Shown: positions 1-7,738, counted from the stretch's first letter. The stretch: DNA of 28,552 bases from CAJAQL01 sp964442965 (GCA_964442965.1 CAYUBE010000011.1:1-28552), one strand, 5' to 3'. Program-made: numbers and translations. Notes: generated by a model not told the origin, from the sequence alone.

Positions 1-82
1 TGCTGAGGATCGCGATCACGGCAATCACGATCAGGAGCTCGATCAGGGTGAAGGCGGAACGAGGCGAATTTTGTTGGCCCAT
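1..82 (-). CDS. Type IV prepilin-like protein, N-terminus only (cut by left edge)
   Basis: The 27 visible codons read from the ATG at 82 begin MGQQNSPRSA and continue FTLIELLIVIAVIAIL. This is the class III signal peptide and hydrophobic helix of type IV pilins and pseudopilins. The conserved Glu is at +5 of the predicted mature protein, and prepilin peptidase would cut before Phe; the residue before the cut is Ala rather than the usual Gly. Family knowledge says such proteins are processed at the inner membrane and assembled into pili or secretion pseudopili. The gene is last in the minus-strand series starting at tpiA and lies 21 nt after the glycosyltransferase stop. The C-terminal part that would tell a major pilin from a pseudopilin is outside the window. 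Confidence 0.85.
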   Translation of the reverse strand, partial: MGQQNSPRSAFTLIELLIVIAVIAILS

Positions 83-103
83 GGAGAAATTATATTCCCT
101 TTT

Positions 104-1621
104 TCATTCTCCGTTATTCTTTCTTCGTTCTTTTGGCGTTACCCAGAATCCCAGCCGCCATTTGCCGCCAAGCGCGAGACGTGTCTGCGCCTCGATACCC
201 GGGATCGCTCCAAAGATAACGAGCGTGAACGGCATGAGAAGCCACTGGAGAATATAAATGCCATAGTCCTCGGGTCGGAGCCTCTCTTTTCGCTGCGGCA
301 AAAGTAAAATGCTCAGAACGGCCGAGCTCGCAACACCAATCATGGAGAGCGAGATGATGAAGCGGGTAATGTGCGGCAGACTGTAGGCGAGCAGTGTTTC
401 GTTATAATGTTTTCCGCCAAGGAAAAGAGGGAGCCAGCCCAAGGCGAAGATCATGAGCGAGTTCGTCGCCCACGAATGATATCCTTCGATGGAATTGAAT
501 ATCCAATACCAGCGCTTCTTTTTCGGGATGGTTTTGTCCTCCCGGAACCCTTCGAGAAGATAGGGAACGTTCTCGGAGCCCCATGCCCAACGCCGCTGCT
601 GTTTATAAATATTTTTTACCGTCCCCCAGAACGTCGGCGCGACCGGAGCATCCATCATGACGGGGAAAAAGAGCGGCTCCGTGCGGAAATCGCCATGATA
701 ACGAAAAAATCCCTGCCAGAAAATGCGCGAGTCTTCCGAAACGATGTCCCTCTGCCAAAAACCGATCTCGGCAAGCGTCTGGAACGAAACGGATTGCGAC
801 GAGAAGGACGTTAACCGTTCGGGCCGCGATTGCTGCATCATCTGCCAAAACGTACAGGAAAAGGAAACGACGCGGGAAAACGCGTTCGATTCATAGACGT
901 TATTCGTAAAAAGCGGCACCGGCTGATAGATCGCGCGAAGCGGATCCCGCGCCATAAGGAACACGAAGACGAGGTGGCTGAAATATTCCGGCGGAACCTG
1001 CGTATCAATATCGAAGACCGAAGCTAAAATATGGTCATAGGGAATTCCCGCAGGATCAATAATAGTTTCTTTCACCCGTGCTGCGGCCCACGATTCGTTC
1101 GATCCCTTGCCGGGGATCTCGTCCTGAAGATCCGCCGGATGCACCGTGACCACAAATCGACGGAAGGTGTCCTTAAATTCCGCCTCAATGCGACGGCCCG
1201 TCTCGCGGGCATCTGCGCCCGCGCGTTCTTCAAGCGCCAGGACGACGATCATTTTGTCCTTCGGGTAATGAGCGCTCGCTAAACGTACAAAACTATCCCG
1301 GACAACCTCGTACGGCTCCTGGTACATCGGCAGAACGACGAGATGAAAAAGATTATGCCAATCCCTTTCTCCGTCTTCCTTGCTTCGCTCTTCCAGCTTG
1401 GCCAGCCAATCGATCTTCATATTCTCTTTCATCTTCGTAAACGTCGCGCGAAGGTGAAATGAGAGAAAAATGGTTTTCAAGAGCCAATAAATATCAAAAA
1501 GGATGATGAAAACCGAGACCCAGACCGGAAGAAACCAGGACAGCACGAACATCAGAATGAGCGTGAGCCATGTAAGGATTGCAGGAATGGTTTCAAAAAA
1601 GCGGCGCATGAATGATAACAC
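104..1621 (-). CDS. Membrane glycosyltransferase, family 2 (processive-synthase-like)
   Basis: This 505-residue protein has two membrane helices near the N-terminus (about 13-55), a cytoplasmic GT-A domain, and three to four helices at the C-terminus (about 385-475). The catalytic signatures are visible: LPMYQEP at 97-103, the DID metal/sugar-nucleotide motif at 204-206, the SED acid at 295-297 and QQRRW at 341-345, matching the D, D, D, QxxRW pattern of cellulose- and hyaluronan-synthase-like GT2 enzymes. It probably transfers sugars from a nucleotide donor to a surface polysaccharide or lipid; donor and product cannot be read from sequence. It follows DoxX by 21 nt in the same operon. The longest frame starts with GTG at 1621; an ATG four codons in (1609) is equally possible, since no ribosome-binding site decides. 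Confidence 0.85.
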   Translation of the reverse strand: MLSFMRRFFETIPAILTWLTLILMFVLSWFLPVWVSVFIILFDIYWLLKTIFLSFHLRATFTKMKENMKIDWLAKLEERSKEDGERDWHNLFHLVVLPMYQEPYEVVRDSFVRLASAHYPKDKMIVVLALEERAGADARETGRRIEAEFKDTFRRFVVTVHPADLQDEIPGKGSNESWAAARVKETIIDPAGIPYDHILASVFDIDTQVPPEYFSHLVFVFLMARDPLRAIYQPVPLFTNNVYESNAFSRVVSFSCTFWQMMQQSRPERLTSFSSQSVSFQTLAEIGFWQRDIVSEDSRIFWQGFFRYHGDFRTEPLFFPVMMDAPVAPTFWGTVKNIYKQQRRWAWGSENVPYLLEGFREDKTIPKKKRWYWIFNSIEGYHSWATNSLMIFALGWLPLFLGGKHYNETLLAYSLPHITRFIISLSMIGVASSAVLSILLLPQRKERLRPEDYGIYILQWLLMPFTLVIFGAIPGIEAQTRLALGGKWRLGFWVTPKERRKNNGE

Positions 1622-1642
1622 TGTTTCGGGCGGAACCGAGCG

Positions 1643-2041
1643 TCAAACGAACCAGAGATAATCGAGGGATATCATGCCCGCACCAGAAAAGAACAACATC
1701 ACCACCACTGCGAGAAGAAGAAGGTCGAACTCCCAGCCATTCACGAATGCCCCGCGCTTCGCCAGTTTCCAGATGACGATTACGAGAAATTCCACGATGA
1801 AGAGCGCGGATACGCACACGGTCATAAAACCCAGAATGACCGCGATGCCCCCGAATGACTCGAGGAGCGCGATGAGCGTCCCCCACAGCGCCCCGGGGCG
1901 GAAACCCATGTTTGAAAAGTTAGCGCTTGTTTCTTTCAGCTTCTTTAGTTTTGGAAAACCATGCGCGACCAAAACCGCACCGAACGCCACGCGCAGGAAC
2001 AACAACCCCCAACCGCTCTGCAGCAATAACGATGGATACAT
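1643..2041 (-). CDS. DoxX family membrane protein
   Basis: The 132-residue protein has four predicted hydrophobic segments and the DoxX N-terminal signature RVAFGAVLVAHGFPKLKKL. Length and topology fit the DoxX/DoxD-like family of small inner-membrane proteins, often linked to redox or thiosulfate metabolism but without one agreed function. It starts 6 nt after the GtrA stop and ends 21 nt before the glycosyltransferase, so it is co-transcribed with them. No ribosome-binding site is visible before the ATG. Family assignment is good; the biochemical role here is unknown. Confidence 0.8.
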   Translation of the reverse strand: MYPSLLLQSGWGLLFLRVAFGAVLVAHGFPKLKKLKETSANFSNMGFRPGALWGTLIALLESFGGIAVILGFMTVCVSALFIVEFLVIVIWKLAKRGAFVNGWEFDLLLLAVVVMLFFSGAGMISLDYLWFV

Positions 2042-2047
2042 TTGTAT

Positions 2048-2683
2048 TTATGCTTCTGCTTTCTTGAATACGAAATATTTATAGCCGAAGAAGTTCCACA
2101 AAAACGATGCCGCGACACCGGCGAGCGGCGCAACAACATTCGTCCACAGCCGTGTGCCGGTGCCCGTTGGCTCCAGCAACTTTACGGCAGTCGCAATTCC
2201 CACATTCACCGCCCAACCGATGCCCGCGATCACGTAGAACGATGCCACCTCCTTGGTCTCCTTGATGGCGCCCTCAGGATGCGATGCGCGGTTTGCAGAA
2301 AAGGTCCAATATTTATTCCAAAAAAAACTATTCGTCGTTGCGCACAGGAACGAAACCGCCTTGAATGCGGCGAATGCCGCCGTCGAAACAGAACCCGATC
2401 CATTGATGGATGTCTCGAGATTAAAGATGCCGATGTCAATGAAAGAATTCAACGTCCCTACGGCTGCAAACTGGGCGAACTGATAAAGGCCTGCCCAGAA
2501 TCGCGATATGCGGAACGCTACCCAGAGCGCAAACGGCGCAAAGAGCGTAAAGAAAACGAAGAGTGCCGCGCGCTCAAGGATGCTCAGGCCGCCCTGCGGA
2601 AAAACATTGGCGATGATGGGCTGGATCAGCAAGCCGACGGCCGCGCCAATGATGAGAATCAAGCGAAAATCTTTTTTAGCCAT
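2048..2683 (-). CDS. GtrA-like membrane protein
   Basis: The 211-residue protein carries a GtrA domain in its C-terminal two thirds: QFAAVGTLNSFIDIGIFN around residue 70-87, then NSFFWNKYWTF and FLWNFFGYKYFVF, the repeated N-x-F-W-N-type hallmark of the family. About 60 extra N-terminal residues add two more membrane helices, making it longer than a minimal GtrA of about 130 residues. GtrA relatives are thought to move polyprenyl-linked sugars across the membrane for cell-wall or O-antigen decoration, which fits the glycosyltransferase two genes on. It starts 6 nt after the SIMPL-protein stop. A TAAAAT box 8 nt before the ATG could give an internal leaderless promoter. Confidence 0.82.
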   Translation of the reverse strand: MAKKDFRLILIIGAAVGLLIQPIIANVFPQGGLSILERAALFVFFTLFAPFALWVAFRISRFWAGLYQFAQFAAVGTLNSFIDIGIFNLETSINGSGSVSTAAFAAFKAVSFLCATTNSFFWNKYWTFSANRASHPEGAIKETKEVASFYVIAGIGWAVNVGIATAVKLLEPTGTGTRLWTNVVAPLAGVAASFLWNFFGYKYFVFKKAEA

Positions 2684-2689
2684 GGTTTT

Positions 2690-3511
2690 CTATTTTAACT
2701 CATACACGATCGTCACCTGGTCGGTAATATCCTGCGTTCCGGGTTCAATGGTCGGCGCAACCGCCGCACTGGAAACGCCTGCGGCCATCGGAGCCGCCGC
2801 ATAATTCATAGGCACGATCGGGACATTGCCATACTCCTGCACGTTCACTACATTGCCAAGGGCAACGCCAGCCTCACCCGCCATCTGGGCCGCTTTCTCC
2901 TTGGCCTTCGCCATCGCGTCGCCACGGGCAATTGCCACGAATTCGTCGGGATCGTTGAAGGTGAATGTCACGCCGCCGATATTGTTCACGCCCAAGGGCG
3001 GCAAGCCGCCAAGAAGTTTCGCGATATTCGTGAAATCGTGTATTTTCACTTCCACGGTTTGCGTGAGCGTGTAGCCAGAGATAGTGCTCGAACTCGTCGT
3101 GCGGACCGGTTCCATAGGCACAGGCACGAGCGAAGCTCCCATCGAAACCGGAGCTATCGGGGCCGTCACCGTAGTAGTCTCATAGTTCGGCGAGAGATCG
3201 TAGTTTACCGTTGCAATATCGCTCGACGCGATACCGAGGGACTTCACGAAATCGAGGACGGTCGACATTTCTTGGTTGTTGTCGGTATTCAACGAGTCAG
3301 GATCTTTGCCCTGCGAGACGACCGAAAAAGAAACCTCGGCAAGATCGGGTGCTGCGGTCGTTTTTCCTTCGGCGGAAACGGTAAGTTCGCGAGCGGGCGT
3401 GAGCGACTTTCCCCAACTCGATATCGCACCGAGCGCGACCGCAACAAGCGCCACCACAAACAACGTAAGAATGTACCGCAAAACCAGTTTATGAATATCT
3501 TTCTTTTCCAT
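2690..3511 (-). CDS. SIMPL (DUF541) domain protein, exported or membrane-anchored
   Basis: The 273-residue protein has an N-terminal membrane anchor or signal (about residues 11-33) followed by a SIMPL/DUF541 domain opening with VSAEGKTTAAPDLAEVSFSV. Low-complexity Pro/Thr/Ser and Met/Ala stretches interrupt the middle and the C-terminal part. SIMPL proteins are periplasmic or surface proteins (the E. coli YggE and mammalian SIMPL family) of poorly defined function; some form ring assemblies. It lies 11 nt after tpiA and 6 nt before gtrA, so it is inside the operon. No ribosome-binding site is visible before the ATG. Confidence 0.82.
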   Translation of the reverse strand: MEKKDIHKLVLRYILTLFVVALVAVALGAISSWGKSLTPARELTVSAEGKTTAAPDLAEVSFSVVSQGKDPDSLNTDNNQEMSTVLDFVKSLGIASSDIATVNYDLSPNYETTTVTAPIAPVSMGASLVPVPMEPVRTTSSSTISGYTLTQTVEVKIHDFTNIAKLLGGLPPLGVNNIGGVTFTFNDPDEFVAIARGDAMAKAKEKAAQMAGEAGVALGNVVNVQEYGNVPIVPMNYAAAPMAAGVSSAAVAPTIEPGTQDITDQVTIVYELK

Positions 3512-3522
3512 GATTTTATTAA

Positions 3523-4314
3523 TTAACTGTTTTTTATCATCTTTGAAATTTCTTTCGGATGCAGGCTTGCGCCGCCGACCAGGACGCCGTTGATCTCATT
3601 ATAGCATAAGTAATCGGCGAATGTGTCGCCCGTTACAGAACCGCCATAGAGAACCAGCAACGGGGAAACAGAAAATAGGGAACGGAGAACGGGTGCGACT
3701 TCTTTTTTTATGAAAATAGCCATATCTCGCGCATCTTCTGGTTCCGCATTTTTTCCTGTACCAATCGCCCAAATCGGTTCGTAAGCGATGCTAAGCGCTA
3801 AGCGCTTAGCGCTTAGCGCCCCAATTCCCTGTAAATCTTTCTTTAATTGATTTTTAACATATTGCCGTGCTGCCGTGATTCCTTGTTCGCGTACGTCAGC
3901 CGGTTCACCGACACACAGAATAACATGAAGACCAGCACCAAGCGCCGCCCGGACTTTCCTATTCACCATTTCATCGGTCTCTCCGAGAAATCGCCGCCGC
4001 TCCGAGTGACCAATAATCACATATTGCACGTTCTTTCCGATTTCACAGAGCATCGCAGGTCCAATTTCGCCCGTATATGCACCGCTATTTTCCCAAAAAA
4101 CATCCTGTGCACCGAGCAGAAAGCCGGCCTTTTCACGGGAAAGCCTTTTCGAGAGTTCCGCAAGGTAGATAGACGGCGGACAAACAACGACTTCGGCAGG
4201 GTTATGTCCCCCGTTGTGCGCTAATTTTTTAAGTGCCAAAAATAAACGAAACGCTTCGCGCAAAGTAGCAGGATTCTCTTTCCAGTTAAAAACAACCAGC
4301 TTTTTTTCTCTCAT
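3523..4314 (-). CDS. tpiA: Triosephosphate isomerase
   Basis: The enzyme interconverts dihydroxyacetone phosphate and glyceraldehyde 3-phosphate in glycolysis. With the start at 4314 the protein has 263 residues, close to the family norm of about 250. All catalytic elements are present: the lysine in FNWKEN (Lys12), GHSER with His103, AYEPIWAIGTG with Glu179, and the phosphate-binding LYGGSV loop. I chose the ATG at 4314 over an in-frame ATG at 4374 because homology begins at residue 5-10 and GTGGAG stands 10 nt upstream. Residues ALSAKRLALS, just before the catalytic Glu, are encoded by a 28-nt perfect palindrome (3790-3817). It is the first gene of the operon running to the prepilin. Confidence 0.95.
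   Translation of the reverse strand: MREKKLVVFNWKENPATLREAFRLFLALKKLAHNGGHNPAEVVVCPPSIYLAELSKRLSREKAGFLLGAQDVFWENSGAYTGEIGPAMLCEIGKNVQYVIIGHSERRRFLGETDEMVNRKVRAALGAGLHVILCVGEPADVREQGITAARQYVKNQLKKDLQGIGALSAKRLALSIAYEPIWAIGTGKNAEPEDARDMAIFIKKEVAPVLRSLFSVSPLLVLYGGSVTGDTFADYLCYNEINGVLVGGASLHPKEISKMIKNS
3790..3817. repeat. 28-nt perfect palindrome of AAGCGCT/AGCGCTT words inside tpiA
   Basis: The segment consists of tandem 7-nt units that switch orientation at the centre (AAGCGCTT, about 3800-3807), so all 28 nt are self-complementary. It is translated in the tpiA frame as part of ALSAKRLALS without creating a stop. A related 16-nt stretch of the same word covers the stop codon of the orphan gene at 20016, and the core AAGCGCTT reappears in a hairpin at 20994-21003. 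Confidence 0.9.
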
Positions 4315-4324
4315 CACGTTTAAT

Positions 4325-4330
4325 CTCCAC
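4325..4330 (-). promoter_or_regulatory. Ribosome-binding site of tpiA
   Basis: GTGGAG lies 10 nt before the ATG at 4314 and supports that start. Ribosome-binding sites are rare in this window, so this marks tpiA as having a real 5' leader. Confidence 0.6.
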
Positions 4331-4363
4331 CCATACCTATATAGTAACACATCGCGACGTAGG

Positions 4364-4418
4364 ACCAATCTCAAAAGTATCTCCAGCCCGCGTTGCGAGA
4401 AATATTTTTGAGATTGGT
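4364..4418. repeat. 13-bp perfect inverted repeat between ftsQ and tpiA
   Basis: ACCAATCTCAAAA (4364-4376) is exactly complementary to the arm at 4406-4418, with a 29-nt loop. On the minus strand it lies just after the ftsQ stop and upstream of tpiA. No T-run follows, so it is not a typical terminator. The left arm overlaps a possible tpiA -35 box (TTGGTC, 16 nt before TACTAT at 4341-4346). It may terminate ftsQ weakly or regulate tpiA. Confidence 0.6.
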
Positions 4419-4425
4419 TCTTTCC

Positions 4426-5256
4426 CTATTTATAGTACGCCCTGTTCTCCGTCCGAAAGTCGATATATTGGAGCGAATCAAAGTTCGGTTTCTGCATGAA
4501 ACTTTCAAGCGCCGACAGATCTTCCGATGCGTTGAACTGCAGGCTGAAATACAATACCGGGCCGTTATAGGTCAAAACGTTGATCTCCTGCAGGGAAAGG
4601 TCATTTAAAGCGATTTCCTTCACCGTGAGGCCGCTCGCTTTAACCGTAGTGAGGATGGAAAGAAGATTCGGCACGAATATCTCCGGCAATATCTCTCCGC
4701 CGATGCCGAGTCCGGTCTGCGCATAATCGTGAACCGCAAAAAGCTCGCTTCCCTCCGTATCGAACGCTTTTTGGAAAAGCGTCCCAGTATTGTCGAACCA
4801 GAAACAAGATTCGTCGCCCGACGGATTGCCAGCGGCATCAAGCGGCGGCATTTCACACCAGATGGCAAGAGGCCGTCGCTCGGTAACGGAGATAACCACG
4901 GTATGATTGCTATAATTTTTTTCAAGAGCAACGCTCGCCAGTTGCGGCACGAGCGCCACATCGGATGTTGCAAGTGCGGCCGGCCAAACAAGCATATTAT
5001 TGATGCCGAGCAGGGATGACCAAAATGTTGCATGGCGGGAAGCGCTCGCCTGGGCGAGAGATATTACTTCGTCGGAAGCGACCGCCTGATTTCCGGTTAC
5101 CGCGAAATGATCTATGCGAAAGATCGGTGATTCTGCGATGACCCAGGCAGCCAATACAACGATGCCGAAAACGGCGGCCATCCCAACGAGCCACCACATT
5201 TTCCGGCGACGTTCCTTTTTCTTTTTCTGTTTTTCCGAAAGATATTCCTCGAGCAT
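4426..5256 (-). CDS. ftsQ: Cell division protein FtsQ-like
   Basis: The 276-residue protein has the FtsQ/DivIB layout: a short basic cytoplasmic tail with KKKKERRRK, one membrane helix (about 21-42), then an external POTRA domain starting at FRIDHFAVTGNQAVASDEV. FtsQ links the early and late divisome and holds FtsB/FtsL; septal wall synthesis depends on it. Other wall genes of the window (mrdA, ftsW, murG) lie elsewhere, so the classic division cluster is scattered. The start at 5256 lies directly beside a long heptamer inverted repeat and no ribosome-binding site is visible. POTRA-type proteins diverge strongly, so the family call is firmer than the exact symbol. Confidence 0.8.
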   Translation of the reverse strand: MLEEYLSEKQKKKKERRRKMWWLVGMAAVFGIVVLAAWVIAESPIFRIDHFAVTGNQAVASDEVISLAQASASRHATFWSSLLGINNMLVWPAALATSDVALVPQLASVALEKNYSNHTVVISVTERRPLAIWCEMPPLDAAGNPSGDESCFWFDNTGTLFQKAFDTEGSELFAVHDYAQTGLGIGGEILPEIFVPNLLSILTTVKASGLTVKEIALNDLSLQEINVLTYNGPVLYFSLQFNASEDLSALESFMQKPNFDSLQYIDFRTENRAYYK

Positions 5257-5265
5257 GGGAAAGAG

Positions 5266-5350
5266 AATTTCTAATATCTAATTTCCAATATCCAATGAAA
5301 CGCTAAATAACAAACGATCCTTAGAAATTAGATATTAGAAATTAGAAATT
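5266..5350. repeat. 20-bp perfect inverted repeat built of TTAGAAA/TTTCTAA heptamers
   Basis: Positions 5266-5285 are exactly complementary to 5324-5343, with a 38-nt loop. Both arms and their extensions (to 5296, and 5321-5350) are tandem 7-nt units, AATTTCT or AATATCT on the left and TTAGAAA or TTAGATA on the right. The structure fills most of the gap between the ftsQ start and the ilvE stop. A related word (TTGGAAA) occurs inside gltX. Confidence 0.9.
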
Positions 5351-5358
5351 CATCGACG

Positions 5359-6294
5359 CTATATCTCCATTCTCCACTCTGCATACGCATCCGCTCCGCC
5401 GTCGCGCTGCGCCGCATCATACGCCACCGATAATTTCCGCGTCATATTGCCCACGGAACCACCGCCGATCGGACGCTTGTCCACCGAAAGGATCGGCGTG
5501 ATACGCGCGGAACTGCCCGAAAGGAATGCTTCATCGGCAAGATATAATTCGGTCCGGTCTACGGCACGCTCCTCGACGGGAATGTTCATCTCGTGGGCAA
5601 TCGCGATAATACTGTTTCGCGTGATACCTTCCAGAATATCTGCTCCTATATGCGGTGTGATGAGCACGCCATTTCGCACGATAAAAACATTTGCGACGGT
5701 CGCTTCTGTCACGTGCCCCTGGTTATCGAGCGCGATTGCATCGTCATAGCCGTTCAAAATTGCTTCGTTCTTCATCAAACATGCATTCACATATCCCCCG
5801 TTCACTTTTGCGCGAGAAGGAATCGCGTTATCGAAATTCCGTATCCACGAAGAGACACACATGTGAACGCCTGATTGTGGAAGAATCGCACCCATCGGAT
5901 ACACATATGCCGCGAAGGCGTGCGGCAAACCATGAATCTTGGTTCCCGCAATGAGCGCGTCGGCAAAAATCGTCGCGCGCACGAGCGCATTCTCCTGAAT
6001 TGCGTTTTTGCGGACAAGCTCCTTCATCGTTTCCTCGAATCGCTCATACGGCCACGCTGGTGCGAACGCATGAAAATCCATAATGCGCGAGGAGTTCACG
6101 AGCCGCCGATAGTGATCTTTCAACCGGAATGCATAACATTTTTTTTTGCTTTCATTCCAGTTTACGCTAAAGACCGTATAAACGGAGAGTCCGTACAAAA
6201 CCGGGGAGCTTGCGATGCTCACGTTCGCGTCGCCGAACGGCACGAACGAGTCGCGGAAAAAAGCAGTCCCCTTGGTGTAATCAAATGATGGCAT
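5359..6294 (-). CDS. ilvE: Class IV aminotransferase, branched-chain type
   Basis: This 311-residue PLP enzyme belongs to fold-type IV. The PLP lysine is Lys163 in RAKVNGGYVN, followed by MKNEAILNGYDDAIALD, the TEATVANVFIV strand with Glu197, and ILEGITRNSII. Length and motif order match branched-chain amino acid aminotransferase, which exchanges an amino group between Leu/Ile/Val and 2-oxoglutarate. TEATVANVF differs from the usual EGSGENIF of IlvE and resembles D-amino-acid aminotransferase or aminodeoxychorismate lyase, so substrate choice is uncertain. It follows serS in the same direction with a 118-nt spacer full of octamer repeats. No ribosome-binding site is visible. Confidence 0.8.
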   Translation of the reverse strand: MPSFDYTKGTAFFRDSFVPFGDANVSIASSPVLYGLSVYTVFSVNWNESKKKCYAFRLKDHYRRLVNSSRIMDFHAFAPAWPYERFEETMKELVRKNAIQENALVRATIFADALIAGTKIHGLPHAFAAYVYPMGAILPQSGVHMCVSSWIRNFDNAIPSRAKVNGGYVNACLMKNEAILNGYDDAIALDNQGHVTEATVANVFIVRNGVLITPHIGADILEGITRNSIIAIAHEMNIPVEERAVDRTELYLADEAFLSGSSARITPILSVDKRPIGGGSVGNMTRKLSVAYDAAQRDGGADAYAEWRMEI

Positions 6295-6310
6295 AAAAAT
6301 GGTATGAGGC

Positions 6311-6412
6311 TGTAACGTTCTAATGTTGTAGATGTCTTAATGCTCCAGCGCAGTAATGATCGTCAATACTCTCTGACACTATAACATTTCAACATTATAG
6401 CACTACAACATC
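6311..6412. repeat. Octamer-word region with inverted arms between serS and ilvE
   Basis: Two blocks of 8-nt units face each other: 6311-6342 (TGTAACGT-type) and 6377-6412 (CACTATAA, CATTTCAA, CATTATAG-type). ATGTTGTAG (6323-6331) is exactly complementary to CTACAACAT (6403-6411). Read on the minus strand, the right block contains TGCTATAATG, a perfect extended -10 element facing ilvE, and its general unit is TGTTATAA. Related blocks occur at 14286-14371 and 24883-24910. Confidence 0.8.
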
Positions 6413-7726
6413 TTATCCGATTATTTTCTTTCCGACATATTTTTGTAAAACCTCCGGCACAGCAACCTTTCCCTCCGCCGTTTGGTAGTTCTCGAGGATC
6501 GCGATCAAAATGCGCGGACTCGGAAGCGCGGTATTGTTCAACATATAGGCGAATTTCCGCTCGCCGTTCTTATCAATGTATTTCACATTCAGACGCCTCG
6601 ATTGCCAGTCCACGAAACTACTTGCCGACCCCGTCTCGGCCCAGCGATTCGTGCCCGGCAGCCATGCCTCGAGATCAAACGCACGATATTTTCCGGCGCT
6701 CATATCGCCCGTGCAGATCTGGAGCCGCCGATACGGCAAGCCAAGCTCTTCATGCATTCCACCGGAAATACTCGTCATTTCATCCTGTAACTTATTCATC
6801 GCGTCCACATCGGCTGGCGCAACGACTACTTGTTCCACTTTCATAAATTCATGGACGCGATACATCCCCTTTGCGTCCTTGCCATAACTTCCGATCTCGC
6901 TTCGATAGCACTGGCTATAACCGCATACTTTCACCGGCAAATCCTCTTCTTTCAAAACCTCATCCGCATAATATGCGAGAAGCGACGGTTCCGCGGTCCC
7001 CACTAAAAATTTTTTATCCTTGCTTGCTTCGCCATTGGCTTCCTTATCCGAGGTCGCAATCTGATAGATCTCATCAACTTCCGGATCATATTCCAATCCT
7101 TTAAAATAACCGCTTCCGAAAAGAGCAAAACCTTTCACCAAGGTCGGCGGAATCATCGGGCGATATCCTTTCTCAACCATTTTGTTGATCGCATACATCA
7201 TAATCCCCATCACGAGGAGCACGCCATCATTTTTCACGTAGTAGCCACGGAAACCGCCCACCTTTGTCCCCTTTTCAAAATCGAGAATATCGAGCGAGGT
7301 ACCGAGCTCGACATGATCTTTCGGCTGGAAATCAAATTTCTTCGGCTCGCCCCAGTGAAAAATTTCCACGTTGTCGGCGTCACTCTTGCCGAGCGGCGTG
7401 TCAGGCGATGGCACGGTCGGCACTTTTGCCATGAGCTCGGTGAATTTCGCGTCCGTATTCTTGAATTTCGGTTCAAGATCGGCCAGCTTTTCCTTTACTT
7501 CTTTCCCTTTTTCGATAATCGTCTTGCGCTCGTCGTCCGTTTTTGCCGCCTTCATCTCGTCGTTCAATTTATTCTTCGCCTCATTCAAGTCTTCGATCGC
7601 ACGAAGCGCTGCGGACCGCTCAATATCAGCCGCCAAAAGCTCACTTAAATTTAAATCAACGCCTTTGTTAGTGATCGCAATCTGCACCTCCCCCGCATGT
7701 TCGCGGATAAATTTAATGTCTAGCAT
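6413..7726 (-). CDS. serS: Seryl-tRNA synthetase
   Basis: The enzyme charges tRNA-Ser. The 437-residue length is normal. An N-terminal charged coiled coil (about 30-105) is the tRNA-binding arm. The class II core shows motif 1 around YRPMIPPTLVKG, motif 2 with CYRSEIGSYGKDAKGMYRVHEF, and motif 3 near the end with the serine-site segment WAETGSASSFVDWQSRR. The ATG at 7726 starts the conserved MLDIKFIREHAGEV. A TATGAT box ends 6 nt before this ATG and there is no ribosome-binding site, so the mRNA is probably leaderless. Confidence 0.97.
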   Translation of the reverse strand: MLDIKFIREHAGEVQIAITNKGVDLNLSELLAADIERSAALRAIEDLNEAKNKLNDEMKAAKTDDERKTIIEKGKEVKEKLADLEPKFKNTDAKFTELMAKVPTVPSPDTPLGKSDADNVEIFHWGEPKKFDFQPKDHVELGTSLDILDFEKGTKVGGFRGYYVKNDGVLLVMGIMMYAINKMVEKGYRPMIPPTLVKGFALFGSGYFKGLEYDPEVDEIYQIATSDKEANGEASKDKKFLVGTAEPSLLAYYADEVLKEEDLPVKVCGYSQCYRSEIGSYGKDAKGMYRVHEFMKVEQVVVAPADVDAMNKLQDEMTSISGGMHEELGLPYRRLQICTGDMSAGKYRAFDLEAWLPGTNRWAETGSASSFVDWQSRRLNVKYIDKNGERKFAYMLNNTALPSPRILIAILENYQTAEGKVAVPEVLQKYVGKKIIG

Positions 7727-7732
7727 TTTTTT

Positions 7733-7738
7733 ATCATA
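7733..7738 (-). promoter_or_regulatory. -10 box of serS (leaderless)
   Basis: TATGAT on the minus strand ends 6 nt before the serS ATG. No clear -35 box is seen. The same 6-10 nt spacing recurs before many genes in the window. Confidence 0.5.

Noticed and set aside
2042..2698. 218-residue plus-strand open frame
   Set aside because: It is antisense to the GtrA gene, which has clear family motifs; the frame is rich in Arg and Cys with no recognisable domain.
4315..4374. N-terminal extension of triosephosphate isomerase to an ATG at 4374
   Set aside because: Homology begins after the ATG at 4314, which has GTGGAG 10 nt upstream; the extension runs through the probable promoter.
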